Below, in pieces: positions 25,131-35,811 of a stretch of DNA of 64,000 bases. The position numbers and the translations under genes were made by a program. The notes below the pieces were generated by a model. The model was not told the DNA's origin, searched no databases, and saw only the letters and a program-made list of their open reading frames with translations. This DNA is from Zygnema cylindricum. Lineage: Eukaryota; Streptophyta; Zygnematophyceae; Zygnematales; Zygnemataceae. The stretch spans positions 310,001 to 374,000 of the forward strand of contig JBBHKE010003070.1 of assembly GCA_037447655.1 (NCBI GenBank), in the 5' to 3' direction. Each line of letters begins with the position of its first letter. Positions within the stretch are counted from its first letter, which is position 1.

Positions 25131-25626
25131 ATCCGAGGTCGAAATTCCTCCAAAGCAGAAATGTGCTTTCGGAGGATTAAAAGGTGAAGGAGGATGGATT
25201 GTGGATTCGGGTGCCTCCATGCACTTGTGTAAGGACAAACACCTATTCATTAAGATGAGAAAGATTCTCATTGTAGAGATAGAGTATGGGGATGGGAGGG
25301 TAGTCACTACTACTATGGTAGGATCGGTAGATCTGAAAGTCTTAGTGGAAGGGAAGACATCCGTAGTGACATTCTCTGATGTGTTGTTTATTCTAGAGTT
25401 GAACAAAAACCTCATCTCAACGTCTGTGTTGGATGATAAGGGCTTTGAGACTAGCACTAGGAAGGGAACCTCTACTGCTAACTTTGAGGAGAAAGTTTAC
25501 TTCACTGTTGAAAATGGTAGCCAAGGGATGTTTAGGCTGATTTTAAGCAATAAAAGAAGAAACTTTACTATGTTGGTGTACATGATATTATGTTGTGGTA
25601 TAAGAGGCTTGGGCATGTACATTTAG
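25131..25626 (+). pseudogene. C1 protease and pre-integrase remnant
   Basis: The open frame at 25201-25626 carries the intact aspartic protease motif WIVDSGASMHLCKDKH, then the conserved beta-strand segments VEIEYGDGRVV and NLISTSVLDDKGF. The reading shifts frame near 25580, where LYYAGVHDIMMWYKRLGH is expected. The upstream gag and any start codon have been lost at the satellite junction, so no protein is expected. Confidence 0.8.
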
Positions 25627-26996
25627 ATAAGTTGAAAGAAATGAAAAAGACGGGAATAGTGGAATGAATTCAGTTTGGGGAAAGTGAAAACCTAAGTGGT
25701 TGTAGTGGTTGTGCTCAAGGTAAGGCACACAGGTTACCCTTTCCAAATGATGCCACTTATAAAGGAGAAAAAGTTTTAGACTTAGTATACACTGATATTT
25801 GGGGACCAGCCAAAGTACTTTCTCTTGGGGGTAAGAGGTTTATGATGACAATCACTGACGATTGGTCTCGATATTCTAAAGTGTATTTCCTGAAAAATAA
25901 GTCAGAGGTCCCACAGATTTTTAAGGAATATAAAGCACGGAGTAGGAAACTCCATGAAACCTCTATTAAGAGAGTGAGGAGTGATAATAGGGGAGAGTAT
26001 ACCTCTAATCAGTTTGAGATTTTCTGAGAGAAGATAGAGTGCAACACCAAAAGATAGTCCCTGAAAATCTTGAGCAAAATGGTGTTGCTGAAAGATTAAA
26101 TAGAACACTAAGTGATACTGCTAGGAGTATGTTGTCAAATAAGAAGATAAGAAAGAAGTTTTGGGCAGAAGCAATGAAGTGTGCAAATTATCTTAAGAAT
26201 AGAGTTCTTACTTCAACAGTAAAAGGCCAAACACCTTATGAGAGAGAACAATAAGTGATACTGCTAGGAGTATGCTGTTAGATAAGAAGATAGGAAAGAA
26301 GTTTTGGGCCGAAGCAATGAACTGTGCAAATTATCTCAAGAATAAAGTTATAACTTCAGCTCTAAAAGGCCAAACACCTTACGAGAGATGCACAGGCCTA
26401 AAACCAGATGTTTCACACTTAAAGGATTTCGATAGTCAAGTGTTCAGTTTAGACACAGATCTGTCAAACTGGAAGTTCGATCCAAAAGGAAAACCACGAA
26501 ATCTACTAGGATATGATGAAGATGTAAAAGGATATAGAGTCTATGATCTCAAGAGAGAAAATATAATCCTAGTGAAACATCTAGTGGTTATGGATGAAAG
26601 GAAATCTATTTATCCCTTAAAGCATACAAAGACAGTCAGACTCAGATTTGAGTCAGAAAATTCTGATGACTTTGAGCTTCCTAACTATCCACGATTTCAA
26701 GAAGATGATGATCTTGCAGGTACATATCCGATCAAGAAGGACCCAAATGTGGAACCCTTAGTATCAACTCCAACCGAAGCGGAAGACGTGGTGGAAATCA
26801 ACCCGGAATCAAAGGATAGGGGAGAAGTAGAAACTGTTCGGAAGAATCCAAGGGAGCCATCTATTCCGGCAACCGAGTTTGAGGGAGGAAGAAGAAGTAG
26901 CAAAAGTTTGCAAGAGAGACAAGTTAACAATAAGGTAACCAAACTGTCTCACCCCGATGAACCTCAAAATTATAATGAGGCTATGACTTGTCTTGA
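25627..26996 (+). pseudogene. C1 integrase remnant with internal tandem duplication
   Basis: Core landmarks are present in several frames: TITDDWSRYSKVYFLKNKSEV near 25845, RSDNRGEYTSNQFE near 25975 (a Gly to Arg change next to the second catalytic Asp), and EQNGVAERLNRTLSDTARSML near 26070. The segment from SDTARSML to GQTPYER is present twice in tandem (about 26111-26256 and 26257-26393), the two copies differing by about 10%. The carboxy-terminal part (LLGYDEDVKGYRVYDLKRE and the acidic linker) is open to 27000. Confidence 0.8.
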
Positions 26997-27000
26997 GTGA

Positions 27001-27750
27001 AACCGGTGGAAGACAACCATTAATGAGGAGATGGCCTTAATTATATCGGCCGATACATGGGAATTGATGGATTGTCCTCTTGACAAAAAGCCAATTGGGT
27101 GTAAGTGGGTATTTAAGTTGAAACTCAACCCGGATAACACCATTGAGCGATAAAAGGCTCGATTAGTGGCGAAAGAATTTACCCACAAAGAGGGAGTTGA
27201 ATACGAGGAGACTATTGCTCCGGTCGTCAAGTTTCCCTCTCTTCGGATACTTCTCAATATGGCGGCAATAGAAAACATGGAAGTGCATCAGATGGACATC
27301 AAGACGGCCTTCCTACATGGAGAATTAGAAGTGGAGATTTTTATGTGACAACCCGAAGGATTTGTGGAGCAAGGTGAGGAGAGCAAGGTATGTCGATTGA
27401 TCAAATCTTTGTATGGGCTGAAACAGACGCCCCGCCAATGGAATAAGAAGCTCGATGAGATTGTTTCAGGTTTGGGATATATTCGGATCAGCTCATATCA
27501 CTTGATTTGTTTGTTTGAAGACGAGGAAGGAATTATTTTTATTGCAATTTATGTTGATGATTTGCTTGTTTTAAGCAAATCTATGGATAAAATTAATAAG
27601 TTAAAAACGGATCTAAAAGGTAGATTTGAGATGAAGGATATGAGAGAAGTAAGGTATATTTTGGGAATTTAGGAAGAGATAGACAGAGATAGAAATATTA
27701 TCAGATTAACTCAGTAGGAAGCCATTAGAAACATGTTAGAGAGATTCTAA
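27001..27750 (+). pseudogene. C1 reverse transcriptase remnant
   Basis: The sequence encodes [18 protein letters not shown], then a TAA, then KEFTHKEGVEYEETIAPVV, HQMDIKTAFLHGELE, a TGA, QPEGFVEQGEESKVCRLIKSLYGLKQTPRQWNKKLD and the catalytic box AIYVDDLLVLSKS. The two catalytic Asp residues are intact. The gene breaks off at an in-frame stop after YILGI and is then deleted into the LTR. Confidence 0.85.
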
Positions 27751-28561
27751 ATACCTGTCATCCGTCAAAGTCGTCGGTAGCCGGTAGATTTATCCTACAA
27801 GTCTAGGACCAGTGCTAAAGTATATTAGGTTTGACAAGTATTTAAATAATTAGACGTGAACTAATTCATTTAATGGAAACTATATACGTCATGCATAGAT
27901 ACAATTTTGTAAAGTACGGAGTACGGTACGGTTCCGAAACGGATATCGCGCATTTTGTTTCGACAGCAAAACAAATATCGCGCAAGTATTTATGACGGCT
28001 ACGACTGAAACCTAGTTTTGATCGGACGGCAATGAAGAATGCCGAGATCGCGGAATATGGTCTTAGGGTTTGCGGTCACTGCCACATCGATTGACACGTG
28101 GCACAACCATATAAATTGGGACATCTCCGAGGATTACGGAACTAATACAAATATAACATCTGTCGACTTGTTGGCCATGTCGTACAATGGTCGTAAAGAA
28201 AGTTCACCGGCACTTGTACCTTTATGTACGATACATTGTTATGATTGGTGCCATTCTTTAGTATATAGAGTTTTAGAGAGAGATAGGACTTAGAAAAATT
28301 TGGTAGATAGGACCCTCTCTCCGAGAGAGCTTTTGTACAAAAGGTCAACTTTAGCCCTCCATAACTTAACGCTCAGAAGAGCGAATTCAGAGATTCTTTT
28401 TGCTATCAACACAAAGGAGTCTTTCTTTCACAGGGATGAAGGTGGTCAGAGTCTTTCTCTGCCTAGGTGGCGGTTATTTTTGCTGAAACACAGAGGGGTC
28501 AGGGTTATCATAGGGGCTTCGTGTGAGCTGCCCATTCTGAGGACCTATGGAGGTCTCAAAA
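27751..28561 (+). repeat. Diverged family C LTR fragment
   Basis: This aligns by eye with the last 80% of the C2 and C3 LTRs. It shares the paired CGCGCA motifs near 27950-27980, ACACGTGGCAC near 28096, the run of short hairpins at about 28310-28390, and the end ATGGAGGTCTC. Although clearly older than the other C copies, the hairpins are preserved. Confidence 0.8.
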
Positions 28562-28868
28562 TTGCATGTTACTTGGTTACTACCCACTCTCTATGGAGTG
28601 GTCTTGTGTTGGAGTTTTCAGTTTTGTATCAGTTTTCGGTTTTGTATCTTGTACTACTCAATATCAGGTTCTCCATGGCTCCTCAAAAGCGACGAGCGTC
28701 CTGATCCACGTCTCCCTCTTCTTCCGATCATGCGCGGCCTCGATTAGGTGCCCCAATTGAGCCCCCTACCCCTCTCCTTCCGAACCCCCCGAGTGAACCT
28801 CTCCCTCATTTGCAATCCCTACCATTGGATCATTTGTCAACCTTGCACGTGCAACAACACCTTCCAAT
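28562..28868 (+). other. Unassigned 307 bp between elements C1 and D
   Basis: No known feature is recognised. From 28676 an ATG reads MAPQKRRAS, then one TGA, then a Pro- and Leu-rich stretch that stays open to the edge of element D. It could be the start of a gag from another LTR family, but nothing in the sequence settles it. Confidence 0.3.
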
Positions 28869-29743
28869 TGTAAACTTTGATCGTCCATATTGACTGATCA
28901 CTTACAGCTAAGCAACCTTAAACTGCCTAAACAACACTCTTCACAGAATCCTGATAATTACTTCAAAGTATCTTGACTTCTAAAGTCTCAACTTTTATCA
29001 AACAATATACCTTGGACACATAACCTGTCCCCCTGATATCTATTAAAGACTTCCTGCTTTAAAGAAATCAGATGTCAGACCTTGAAGTCAATTTATCTTA
29101 CTAACATTCAGAAAATTACTTCCCTTCTGACCATAATAATCTTTTGAAACACTCAGATTATACTTGATCAGATTTACACTTCAATATTCACATTCAGACT
29201 TACAAAGAACACAAGGCAAATGAAATTTCTTTAATATTGATAAGAATGTAAACATACAATGTAAACTAATCTGATTAACTTTCTGCTTCCTGCAATGGTA
29301 ATTATATACTTCCTAAACTAACACAGTTTTTCCTTGAATATAACGAACCAAGCTACATCAGATTGAAACATTCAAATTTTGCTTACTAAGAAATTTGAAT
29401 GATTTTGAAATCAAGAATTTGAATTTCAAAGTTCTTCTGAGTTACATCGGACTTTCCTGGTACTATTTCATGTTTAAATTTCCCGTGGTACTTTGTCGTT
29501 TTGATTATCTTTTGCAGTTACGTCGTACCTTTTAGAATCTGACGTGGCATACTTTTGAAAGTATCCGATGTGGCATACTTTTAAAATATTTATTTGACGT
29601 GTGAATTTTACGGCGTACCAAAAAGAGTGAATCGTATTTTTACCGATGTTTGTTGGCGTCTTTTTGTTCCGTGATTTCCGGGGTAACAATTTGTTACAGC
29701 GACGAGAAAAGTTCATCGCTACAGATTGAAGTTAAATCCAATA
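28869..29743 (-). repeat. Family D 3' LTR
   Basis: This 875-bp LTR begins TATTGGATTTAAC in element orientation, unusual because other families start TG, and ends TTTACA. The purine tract AATGGGAG at about 29744-29752 precedes it. It retains the segment 29083-29284 that the 5' LTR has lost. Confidence 0.85.
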
Positions 29744-29820
29744 CTCCCATTAACTTCTATCTGTGTATTTTCTTAAAAGAAATTACTCCCCTAAACTAAT
29801 TATCTTTGCTATACTTAGTT

Positions 29821-30518
29821 TTAGCCACTCAAGAGTAGTTTGCTTTCTGATCTGCACAACTGTAACATAGGACCTGGTAGTGCCTTAGTCATCATGTCAG
29901 CTATCATCTGTGAGTCTGACACATGCTGCATTTTAATAACTCTGTCCTGTATGTTTTCTCTGACGAAACTGAGTCTGATGTCAATATGTTTACTTTTGAA
30001 ATGATATTTAGGATTGTTTGCTACAGCTATGGCGGCTTGATTGTCACAGTATAAAATCTGAGATCCATGCTGCATCCATCCTAATTCTTGTAAAAAAGCT
30101 TTTACCCAAATGATTTCCTTTACTGTCATGCTGGCTGCTAAGAATTCAGATTCCATTGTTGACTGAGCTGTCACCTTTTGAAGTTTACTTCCCCAACAGC
30201 ACGGTCCTTGTCCAATCTTCAGAATGTATCCAGATGTTGATTTCCTGGTGATGTCATCTCCATAACTTGCATCGCTCCAAGTTTGAATGGTGATTGAATC
30301 TCCACCCAAGTGTAACGATAAATCTGTTGTTCCAATAAGATATCTTAAGACTCTCTTGACTATATTCCAGTTAGATTTCCTTGGATCCTGCAAACTTTTG
30401 CTGAGTATTCCCACTGCTACTGCTATGTCAAGTCTTGTACAATTCATGAAGTAGATAAGTGTTCCCACAATTTCTCTATAAGGTACATTTACCTTTTCAT
30501 CCTTTTCTTCATCTTGTT
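29821..30518 (-). pseudogene. Family D RNase H domain
   Basis: The frame is open from the edge of the tandem repeat (30518) to the stop at 29821, about 230 codons. It has the catalytic residues in TWSDASYGDD, QSTMESEF and YCDNQAAIAVAN, plus the tail KHIDIRLSFVREN and MMTKALPGP. The domain is intact in itself but separated from RT by the tandem repeat, and about 50-60 residues linking the two are missing. It would degrade the RNA template if the polyprotein were made. Confidence 0.85.
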
Positions 30519-31345
30519 CAAATTTGTGTTAGAAACATGGTTTAGGGTTTTTTTTAACTATTTTTGTGAGCATTAACAACGTAAAGAGTTTCTTACCACT
30601 ATTGTTGTTAGCGAAAACTCAAACTTGAGTTACAAACATGGTTTGAGTTTATTTTCCCTCTTTTTGAGGCGACGAACAATAAACGATGTTTATTACAAAT
30701 ATATTTGTTCACACAAACTCAAATTTGTGTTAGAAATATGGTTTAGGGTTTTTTTTAACTATTTTTGTGAGCTTTAACAATGTAAAGAGTTTCTTACCAT
30801 TATTGTTGTTAGCGAAAACTCAAACTTGAGTTACAAACATGGTTCGGAGTTTGTTATACATCTTTTTGTGACCGCGAACAATAAACGATGTTTATGACAA
30901 ATATATTTGTTATTACAAACTCAAATTTGTGTTAAAAACATAGTTTAGGGTTTTTTTTTAACTATTTTTGTGAGCGTTAACAATGTAAAGAGTTTCTTAC
31001 CACTATTGTTGTTAGCGAAAACACAAACTTGAGTTACAAACATGGTTCGGAGTTTGTTTTACATCTTTTTGTGACCGCCACAAATATATTTGTTAGTAGA
31101 AACCCAAATTTGTGTTAGAAACATGGTTTAGGGTATTTTTTAATTATTTTTGTGAGCGTTAACAAAGTAAAGAGTTTCTTACCACTATTTTGTTTGCGAA
31201 AACACAAACTTGAGTTACAAACATGGTTTTGAGTGTATTATGCTTCTTTTTGTGGCAAGGAACAATAAACGATGTTTATAACAAATATATTTGTTAGCAC
31301 AAACTCAAATTTGTGTTAGAAACATGGTTTAGGGTTTTTTTTAAT
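30519..31345. repeat. ~200-bp tandem repeat (dimer of ~100-bp units) inside family D pol
   Basis: Copies begin at 30519, 30721, 30923, 31106 and 31307 (the last partial). Each starts AAATTTGTGTTAGAAACATG and contains TTTAGGGTTT and ACTCAAACTTGAGT. Within each copy the second half (from GTTACAAACATGG) resembles the first (GTTAGAAACATGG), so the basic unit is about 100 bp and the 200-bp period is higher-order. The block falls between GEAK of RT and the linker to RNase H. Confidence 0.9.
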
Positions 31346-31944
31346 ATATTTTGCTTCCCCAATATCTTTCATATCAAACTCTTTACAAAATTCTTCTTTT
31401 AGTTTTGAATTTGTTCCTTACATTTGCTAATGATTAGTAGATCATCTACATAAACTGCAATGTATAGTACTCCTTTATCTTCTGGATTTAGTACATATAC
31501 TGAATGATCAGAACTAATTCTTTGATATCCTAGTTTAGTCAAAATTTCATCTAGTTTGGCATTCCATCTCCTAGGAGCCTGTTTAAGTCCATACAATGAT
31601 TTAATAATTTTACATACGATTCCTTCCTTCCCTTGTTCAGTAAATCCTTCCGGTTGTTCCATGTTGATTTCTTCTTCCAGTTCTCTATTTATGAAGGCGG
31701 TCTTTACGTCCATTTGATGAACTTCCATATATTCTGTAGGAGCTATACTTAAGAGAATTCTGATAGAAGGAAATCTCACTACAGGGGAAAATGTTTCTTC
31801 ATAATCTATTCCCTCCTTTTGATTATATCCCTTGGCTACCAACCTTGCTTTATATCTCTCTATTGTATTATCTGGATTTAGTTTTAGTTTAAACACCCAT
31901 TTACATCCAATAGCTTTTCTATATGGAGGTAATTCTACTAAGTC
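31346..31944 (-). pseudogene. Family D reverse transcriptase
   Basis: This is in frame with the integrase ORF apart from a TGA at 31945-31947 that replaces Trp in the conserved [10 protein letters not shown]. It continues [73 protein letters not shown] and AVYVDDLLIISKC with both catalytic Asp residues. A 1-base shift after EQIQ moves the last segment (KLKEEFCKEFDMKDIGEAK) to another frame, and the tandem repeat interrupts it there. Confidence 0.85.
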
Positions 31945-33720
31945 TCAAGTTTGTGCCTTCATAATAGAATTCATTTCCTCATGGATAGCTTCCTTCCATC
32001 TTTCCTTTTCCGGGCTTTCTAAAGCTTCCTGTAAAGTACGTGGTTCATTAGATTGAGCTGATAGAGCAAATACCAAATTGTTTTCTTGAAGTCTTGAACT
32101 TATTCTCCTTCCTCTTGGAAAAGCTGAAGCTGGTATGCTCTGTTGTCTCCCACTTGGTGCTCTGATTTCCTCATGAGCTTCTTCTTGATCACTTGAAGTC
32201 TCCTCATCTGTTGATGTCTTGTCGTCATTTTTATGTACCTGGTTGGGTTCTTTAATTTTCTTATCTTCCTCTTCTATTAAAATGTATTCTTGATATGTTC
32301 GAGTAGCAATTTGCTGAAATGGGTCTTTAGTTTTTTCTTCGTCTTTGACTATCATATTTCTTACTACCTTTTCATTCTGATCAAGTAGATCATAAACTCT
32401 GTATCCTTTTGCATTTTCATCATAACCTACTAGGATTCCAGTCTTTCCCTTTGGATCCATTTTCCACTTAGTTTGATCATTATCTAGATAAAACACTTTG
32501 CTTCCACAAACTCTTAGATGACTAACATCTGGTTTCTTTCCTGTCCATAATTCATTGGGAGTTTTTCCATTTTCTACAGCTTTTCTACTTACTCTGTTCT
32601 TGACATAATTCGCACAATTGAATGCTTCTGCCCAAAATTTTGAGTCCATTCCTTTGTCTGCTAGCATGCTTCTTGCACTTTCTGTTAAGGTTCTGTTGAG
32701 TCGTTTTGCTACTCCATTTTGTTCAGGTGTATGGGGAACAGTTAGCTGATGATGAATCCCTTGTTCTTTCAAGTATGCAGCAAACTCCTTTGATATGTAT
32801 TCACCTCCATTGTCCGTCCGTAGTTGTAATATTGATACTCCTTGTTGTTTTTCCACCAATGTCTTGAACTCTTGAAATTTTGAAAATACTTCTTCTTTGT
32901 TTTGAATAAAATATACCATGCTATATCTAGACCAATCATTTGTAAAAGTAACCATATACTTTTTCTTACTGAGTGACTCATTTTTGGCGGGTCCCCATAC
33001 ATCTGAGTGAATTACTCCTGGGACTCTGTCTGCTCTACTGGTCTTGTCTTTTGGAAAAGGTAGTTTATGTAATTTTCCAAGAGCACAGCCATCACAAACA
33101 TCTGATGTGACTGAACATTTTAAGCCATCCACCACTTTGTCCTTATACACCTTATTAAGTTTATCATAGTTTATATGACCAAAACGTTTATGCCACAATT
33201 CATGATCAGACAATTCTCCGGAGTACAGTCCAAAATGTTGCTTGTTATTTACCATAACAATCCTAAATATATTGTTTTTGCTTAGAATGCCTTCAAAAAA
33301 CGTATGACCATTCTTACTGAGAATCTGCTGACTTCCTTCCATGATTACTTTAAATCCTCTTTTGGCTGCAACTGATGTAGAAAACAATTTTTTTGTAAAG
33401 CTAGGAACATATAACACATTTTCTAGCATTCTTTTGACTGTATCACTTCCTATCTTCACATGCAAAATAACTTTTCCTTTTGCTGTGGAGATCTCACTGG
33501 TTCCATTACCGCAATAAATTTTTGTTGGTGCTATTTCTTGAAGAGAAACAAAAAGCTCTTTATCTTTGCACATATGAGCAGATGCTCTTGAATCCATGAT
33601 CCATCCGGAAAATGATGAGTCTTCACCTGTTTTAGACATGCAAACAAACTCCTCTGGGAATGAAGCCACTCCACTTCGGTATCTTCTTCCTTTTCGCTCA
33701 GAAGAACTCCTTCTTTGTTT
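31945..33720 (-). pseudogene. Family D protease and integrase, catalytic residues mutated
   Basis: The open frame is 574 codons from a nominal start at 33669, but it has no ATG and is one frame off gag, so it depends on a frameshift near 33720. The protease motif reads WIMDSRASAHMC, with Arg where Gly belongs. Integrase has the HHCC zinc site (HELWHKRFGHINY and CDGCALGK), Asp in HSDVWGP and Asp in RTDNGGEY. At the D-x35-E position there is Lys (NGVAKRLNRT), so the enzyme should be inactive. The carboxy-terminal GYDENAKGYRVYDLLD and an acidic linker follow. The frame ends at the TGA that replaces a conserved Trp in RT. Confidence 0.85.
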
Positions 33721-33722
33721 TG

Positions 33723-34496
33723 TTATTTGAAAGGCTTCTTTCCTTTGTTAGACTCTTTGAGATACAAATAACAGTTTCGCTTGAAATGTCCTGGTTTGTG
33801 ACGGTAGTAACAAGTCTTGTCCCTTGGTTCATCATAGCTCCCCTGGCAGGTAATTTTCGGTTTCTGAGATTGAGATGACAGAGCCTTAACTGATGGACCT
33901 CCTCCATTTAATTGTAAATTTGACTCTTCAACTAGAATCAATCCTACAACTTGTGACCATTTCCAATTTTCTTGTTTGTGCATTTGTAACTGCTGCAACA
34001 CACATCTATATTCTGGAGGTAAACGACATACTAATTGAAAAACTTGCTCATCAGCTTTATATACTTTTCCTGCTCCTGCAGCTTCCGTATACAATTTTTG
34101 AAATCCATTAATATATCCAATCATGGATCCTCCTGTATACTTGTAATTCTGAATCATCTGATCTATCACAGTCTGTTGTTGTAAATTTGACACCTGATAC
34201 ATTTCTTCTAGTTCATTCCAAATATCACTAGCATTCTTGAACCTGATACAAGACATGACAATATCTTCAGACATACTCTGAAAAAGCAAATTTCTTACTT
34301 TTGTATTTTCCATTTGTTCAGATCCTTCATCATCTGATCCTGATGATATCCTTGTAACTAATTTATCCACCACATGAAGAAGTTCTTTCTCCTCGAGGTG
34401 TCCCTCTATAATTGTCTTCCATAACAGATAGTTAGATCCATTGAATACAGGCAGTTTAGGGCGTGGGCCCATAACCTGTAAACTTTGATCGTCCAT
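33723..34496 (-). CDS. gag: Family D Gag
   Basis: The frame is 257 codons. The ATG is inside the LTR, 20 bases before its end (MDDQSLQVMGPR), so residues 8-11 are encoded by the primer-binding site. The copia Gag signature LPVFNGSNYLLWK follows, then KYTGGSMIGYINGFQKLY and LVCRLPPEYRCVLQQL. The zinc knuckle reads CYYRHKPGHFKRNC: the second Cys is Arg, so zinc binding is probably lost. It ends at a TAA just before protease in another frame; related copia elements use one continuous gag-pol frame, so this is more likely a mutation than a programmed shift. Confidence 0.8.
   Translation of the reverse strand: MDDQSLQVMGPRPKLPVFNGSNYLLWKTIIEGHLEEKELLHVVDKLVTRISSGSDDEGSEQMENTKVRNLLFQSMSEDIVMSCIRFKNASDIWNELEEMYQVSNLQQQTVIDQMIQNYKYTGGSMIGYINGFQKLYTEAAGAGKVYKADEQVFQLVCRLPPEYRCVLQQLQMHKQENWKWSQVVGLILVEESNLQLNGGGPSVKALSSQSQKPKITCQGSYDEPRDKTCYYRHKPGHFKRNCYLYLKESNKGKKPFK
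34464..34476 (-). other. Family D primer-binding site
   Basis: GGTTATGGGCCCA on the minus strand lies directly after the LTR end TTTACA. It matches the initiator tRNA-Met anticodon arm and is translated within Gag. Confidence 0.75.
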
Positions 34497-35391
34497 ATTG
34501 ACTGATCACTTACAGCTAAGCAACCTTAAACTGCCTAAACAACACTCTTCACAGAATCCTTATAATTACTTCAAAGTATCTTGACTTCTAAAGTCTCAAC
34601 TTTTATCAAACAATATACCTTGGACACATAACCTGTCCCCCTGATATCTATTAAAGACTTCCTGCTTTAAAGAAATCAGATGTCAGACCTCTCACTACAG
34701 GGGAAAATGTTTCTTCATAATCTATTCCCTCCTTTTGATTATATCCCTTGGCTTCCAACCTTGCTTTATATCTCTCTATTGTATTATCTGGATTTAGTTT
34801 TAGTTTAAACACCCATTTACATCCAATAGCTTTTCTATCTGGAGGTAATTCTACTAAGTCCCAAGTTTGTGCCTTCATAATAGAATTCATTTCCTCATGG
34901 ATAGCTTCCTTCCATCTCTCCTTTTCCGAGTTTCTAAAGCTTCCTACAATGGTAATTATATACTTCCTAAACTAACACAGTTCTTCCTTGAATATAACGA
35001 ACTAAGCTACATTGGATTGAAACATTCAAATTTTGCTTACTAAGAAATTTGAATGATCAAGAATTTGAATTTCAAAGTTCTTCTAAGTTACATTGGACTT
35101 TCCTGGTACTATTTCAAGTTTAAATTTCCCGCGGTACTTTGTCGTTTCGATTATCTTTTGTAGTTACGTCGTACCTTTTAGAATCTGACGTGGCATACTT
35201 TTTGAAAATATCCGACGTGGCATACTTTTAAAATATTTGTTTTGACGTGTGAATTTTACGGCGTACCAAAAATAGTGGATCATATTTTTATCGATGTTTG
35301 TTGGCGTCTTTTTGTTCCGTGATTTCCGGGGTAACAATTTGTTACAGCGACGAGAAAAGTTCATCGCTACAGATTGAAGTTAAATCCAATA
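34477..35391 (-). repeat. Family D 5' LTR carrying captured RT sequence
   Basis: This 915-bp LTR is homologous to the 3' LTR at both ends. In the middle, 34691-34945 is a copy of pol sequence 31775-32030 and replaces the LTR segment seen at 29083-29284. The captured piece encodes the RT start ([22 protein letters not shown]), and its conserved Trp is intact, unlike the TGA in the pol copy. Confidence 0.9.
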
Positions 35392-35811
35392 GTACCTCTA
35401 ACTGCGACTTTGCCATTCTTGCTAACAACCTGTCTACCATTTTTCAAATTAACCTCAAAGCCTTTACTCTCTACTAAAGACGTAGAAAAAAGATTTTTCT
35501 AAAAGTCAGGCACAAATAAGACATTGTGAAGAGTTCTTTCAGTTGCGTTGCCCTCCACGTCCACTAGCAAAGACACATCACCCACAGCACGTCCACTAGC
35601 AAAGACACATCACCCACAGCACGAGTCTGAAAACTCATTCCAGAAGCATAATAAATATTTTTCTCCGACGTTGTTTTCAGATTTTTGAAGATGGCTTTGT
35701 TCGAGCACATATGGGCTGACGCTCCTGTATCCATTATCCATCAAAGGTCCTTCGCGCCCTCCATCGCTGCCGCCATAGCGAATAGATCCGTTTCATCCTC
35801 CTCAGAAAATG
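35392..35811 (-). pseudogene. B' protease remnant
   Basis: On the minus strand, MDTGASAHMC-like sequence near 35735 and the following protease strands match B1 13020-13260. A 32-bp segment (35558-35589) is duplicated in tandem at 35590-35621 and is single in B1. Several frames are needed to read it. Confidence 0.75.

Larger units (their letters stand above)
25131..28561 (+). mobile_element. Family C copia remnant C1
   Basis: The fragment begins abruptly in the gag carboxy-terminal region (match to EVEIP and KCAYGGLKGE of element C3 near 57150). It continues through protease, integrase and RT to about 27750, and then jumps into the middle of a family C LTR, which runs to 28561. The 5' LTR, most of gag, RNase H, the polypurine tract and the start of the 3' LTR are all missing. 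The left junction is directly with satellite. Confidence 0.85.
28869..35391 (-). mobile_element. Family D copia retrotransposon
   Basis: This is a minus-strand element with LTRs at 34477-35391 (5') and 28869-29743 (3'), a primer-binding site at 34464-34476, gag, protease-integrase, RT and RNase H in order. An ~830-bp tandem repeat replaces part of pol, and part of the 5' LTR is replaced by RT sequence. No 5-bp target duplication is seen: the left flank is CCAAT and the right flank GTACC. The right flank is family B' protease sequence and the left flank is not, so the surroundings have been rearranged. Confidence 0.9.
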
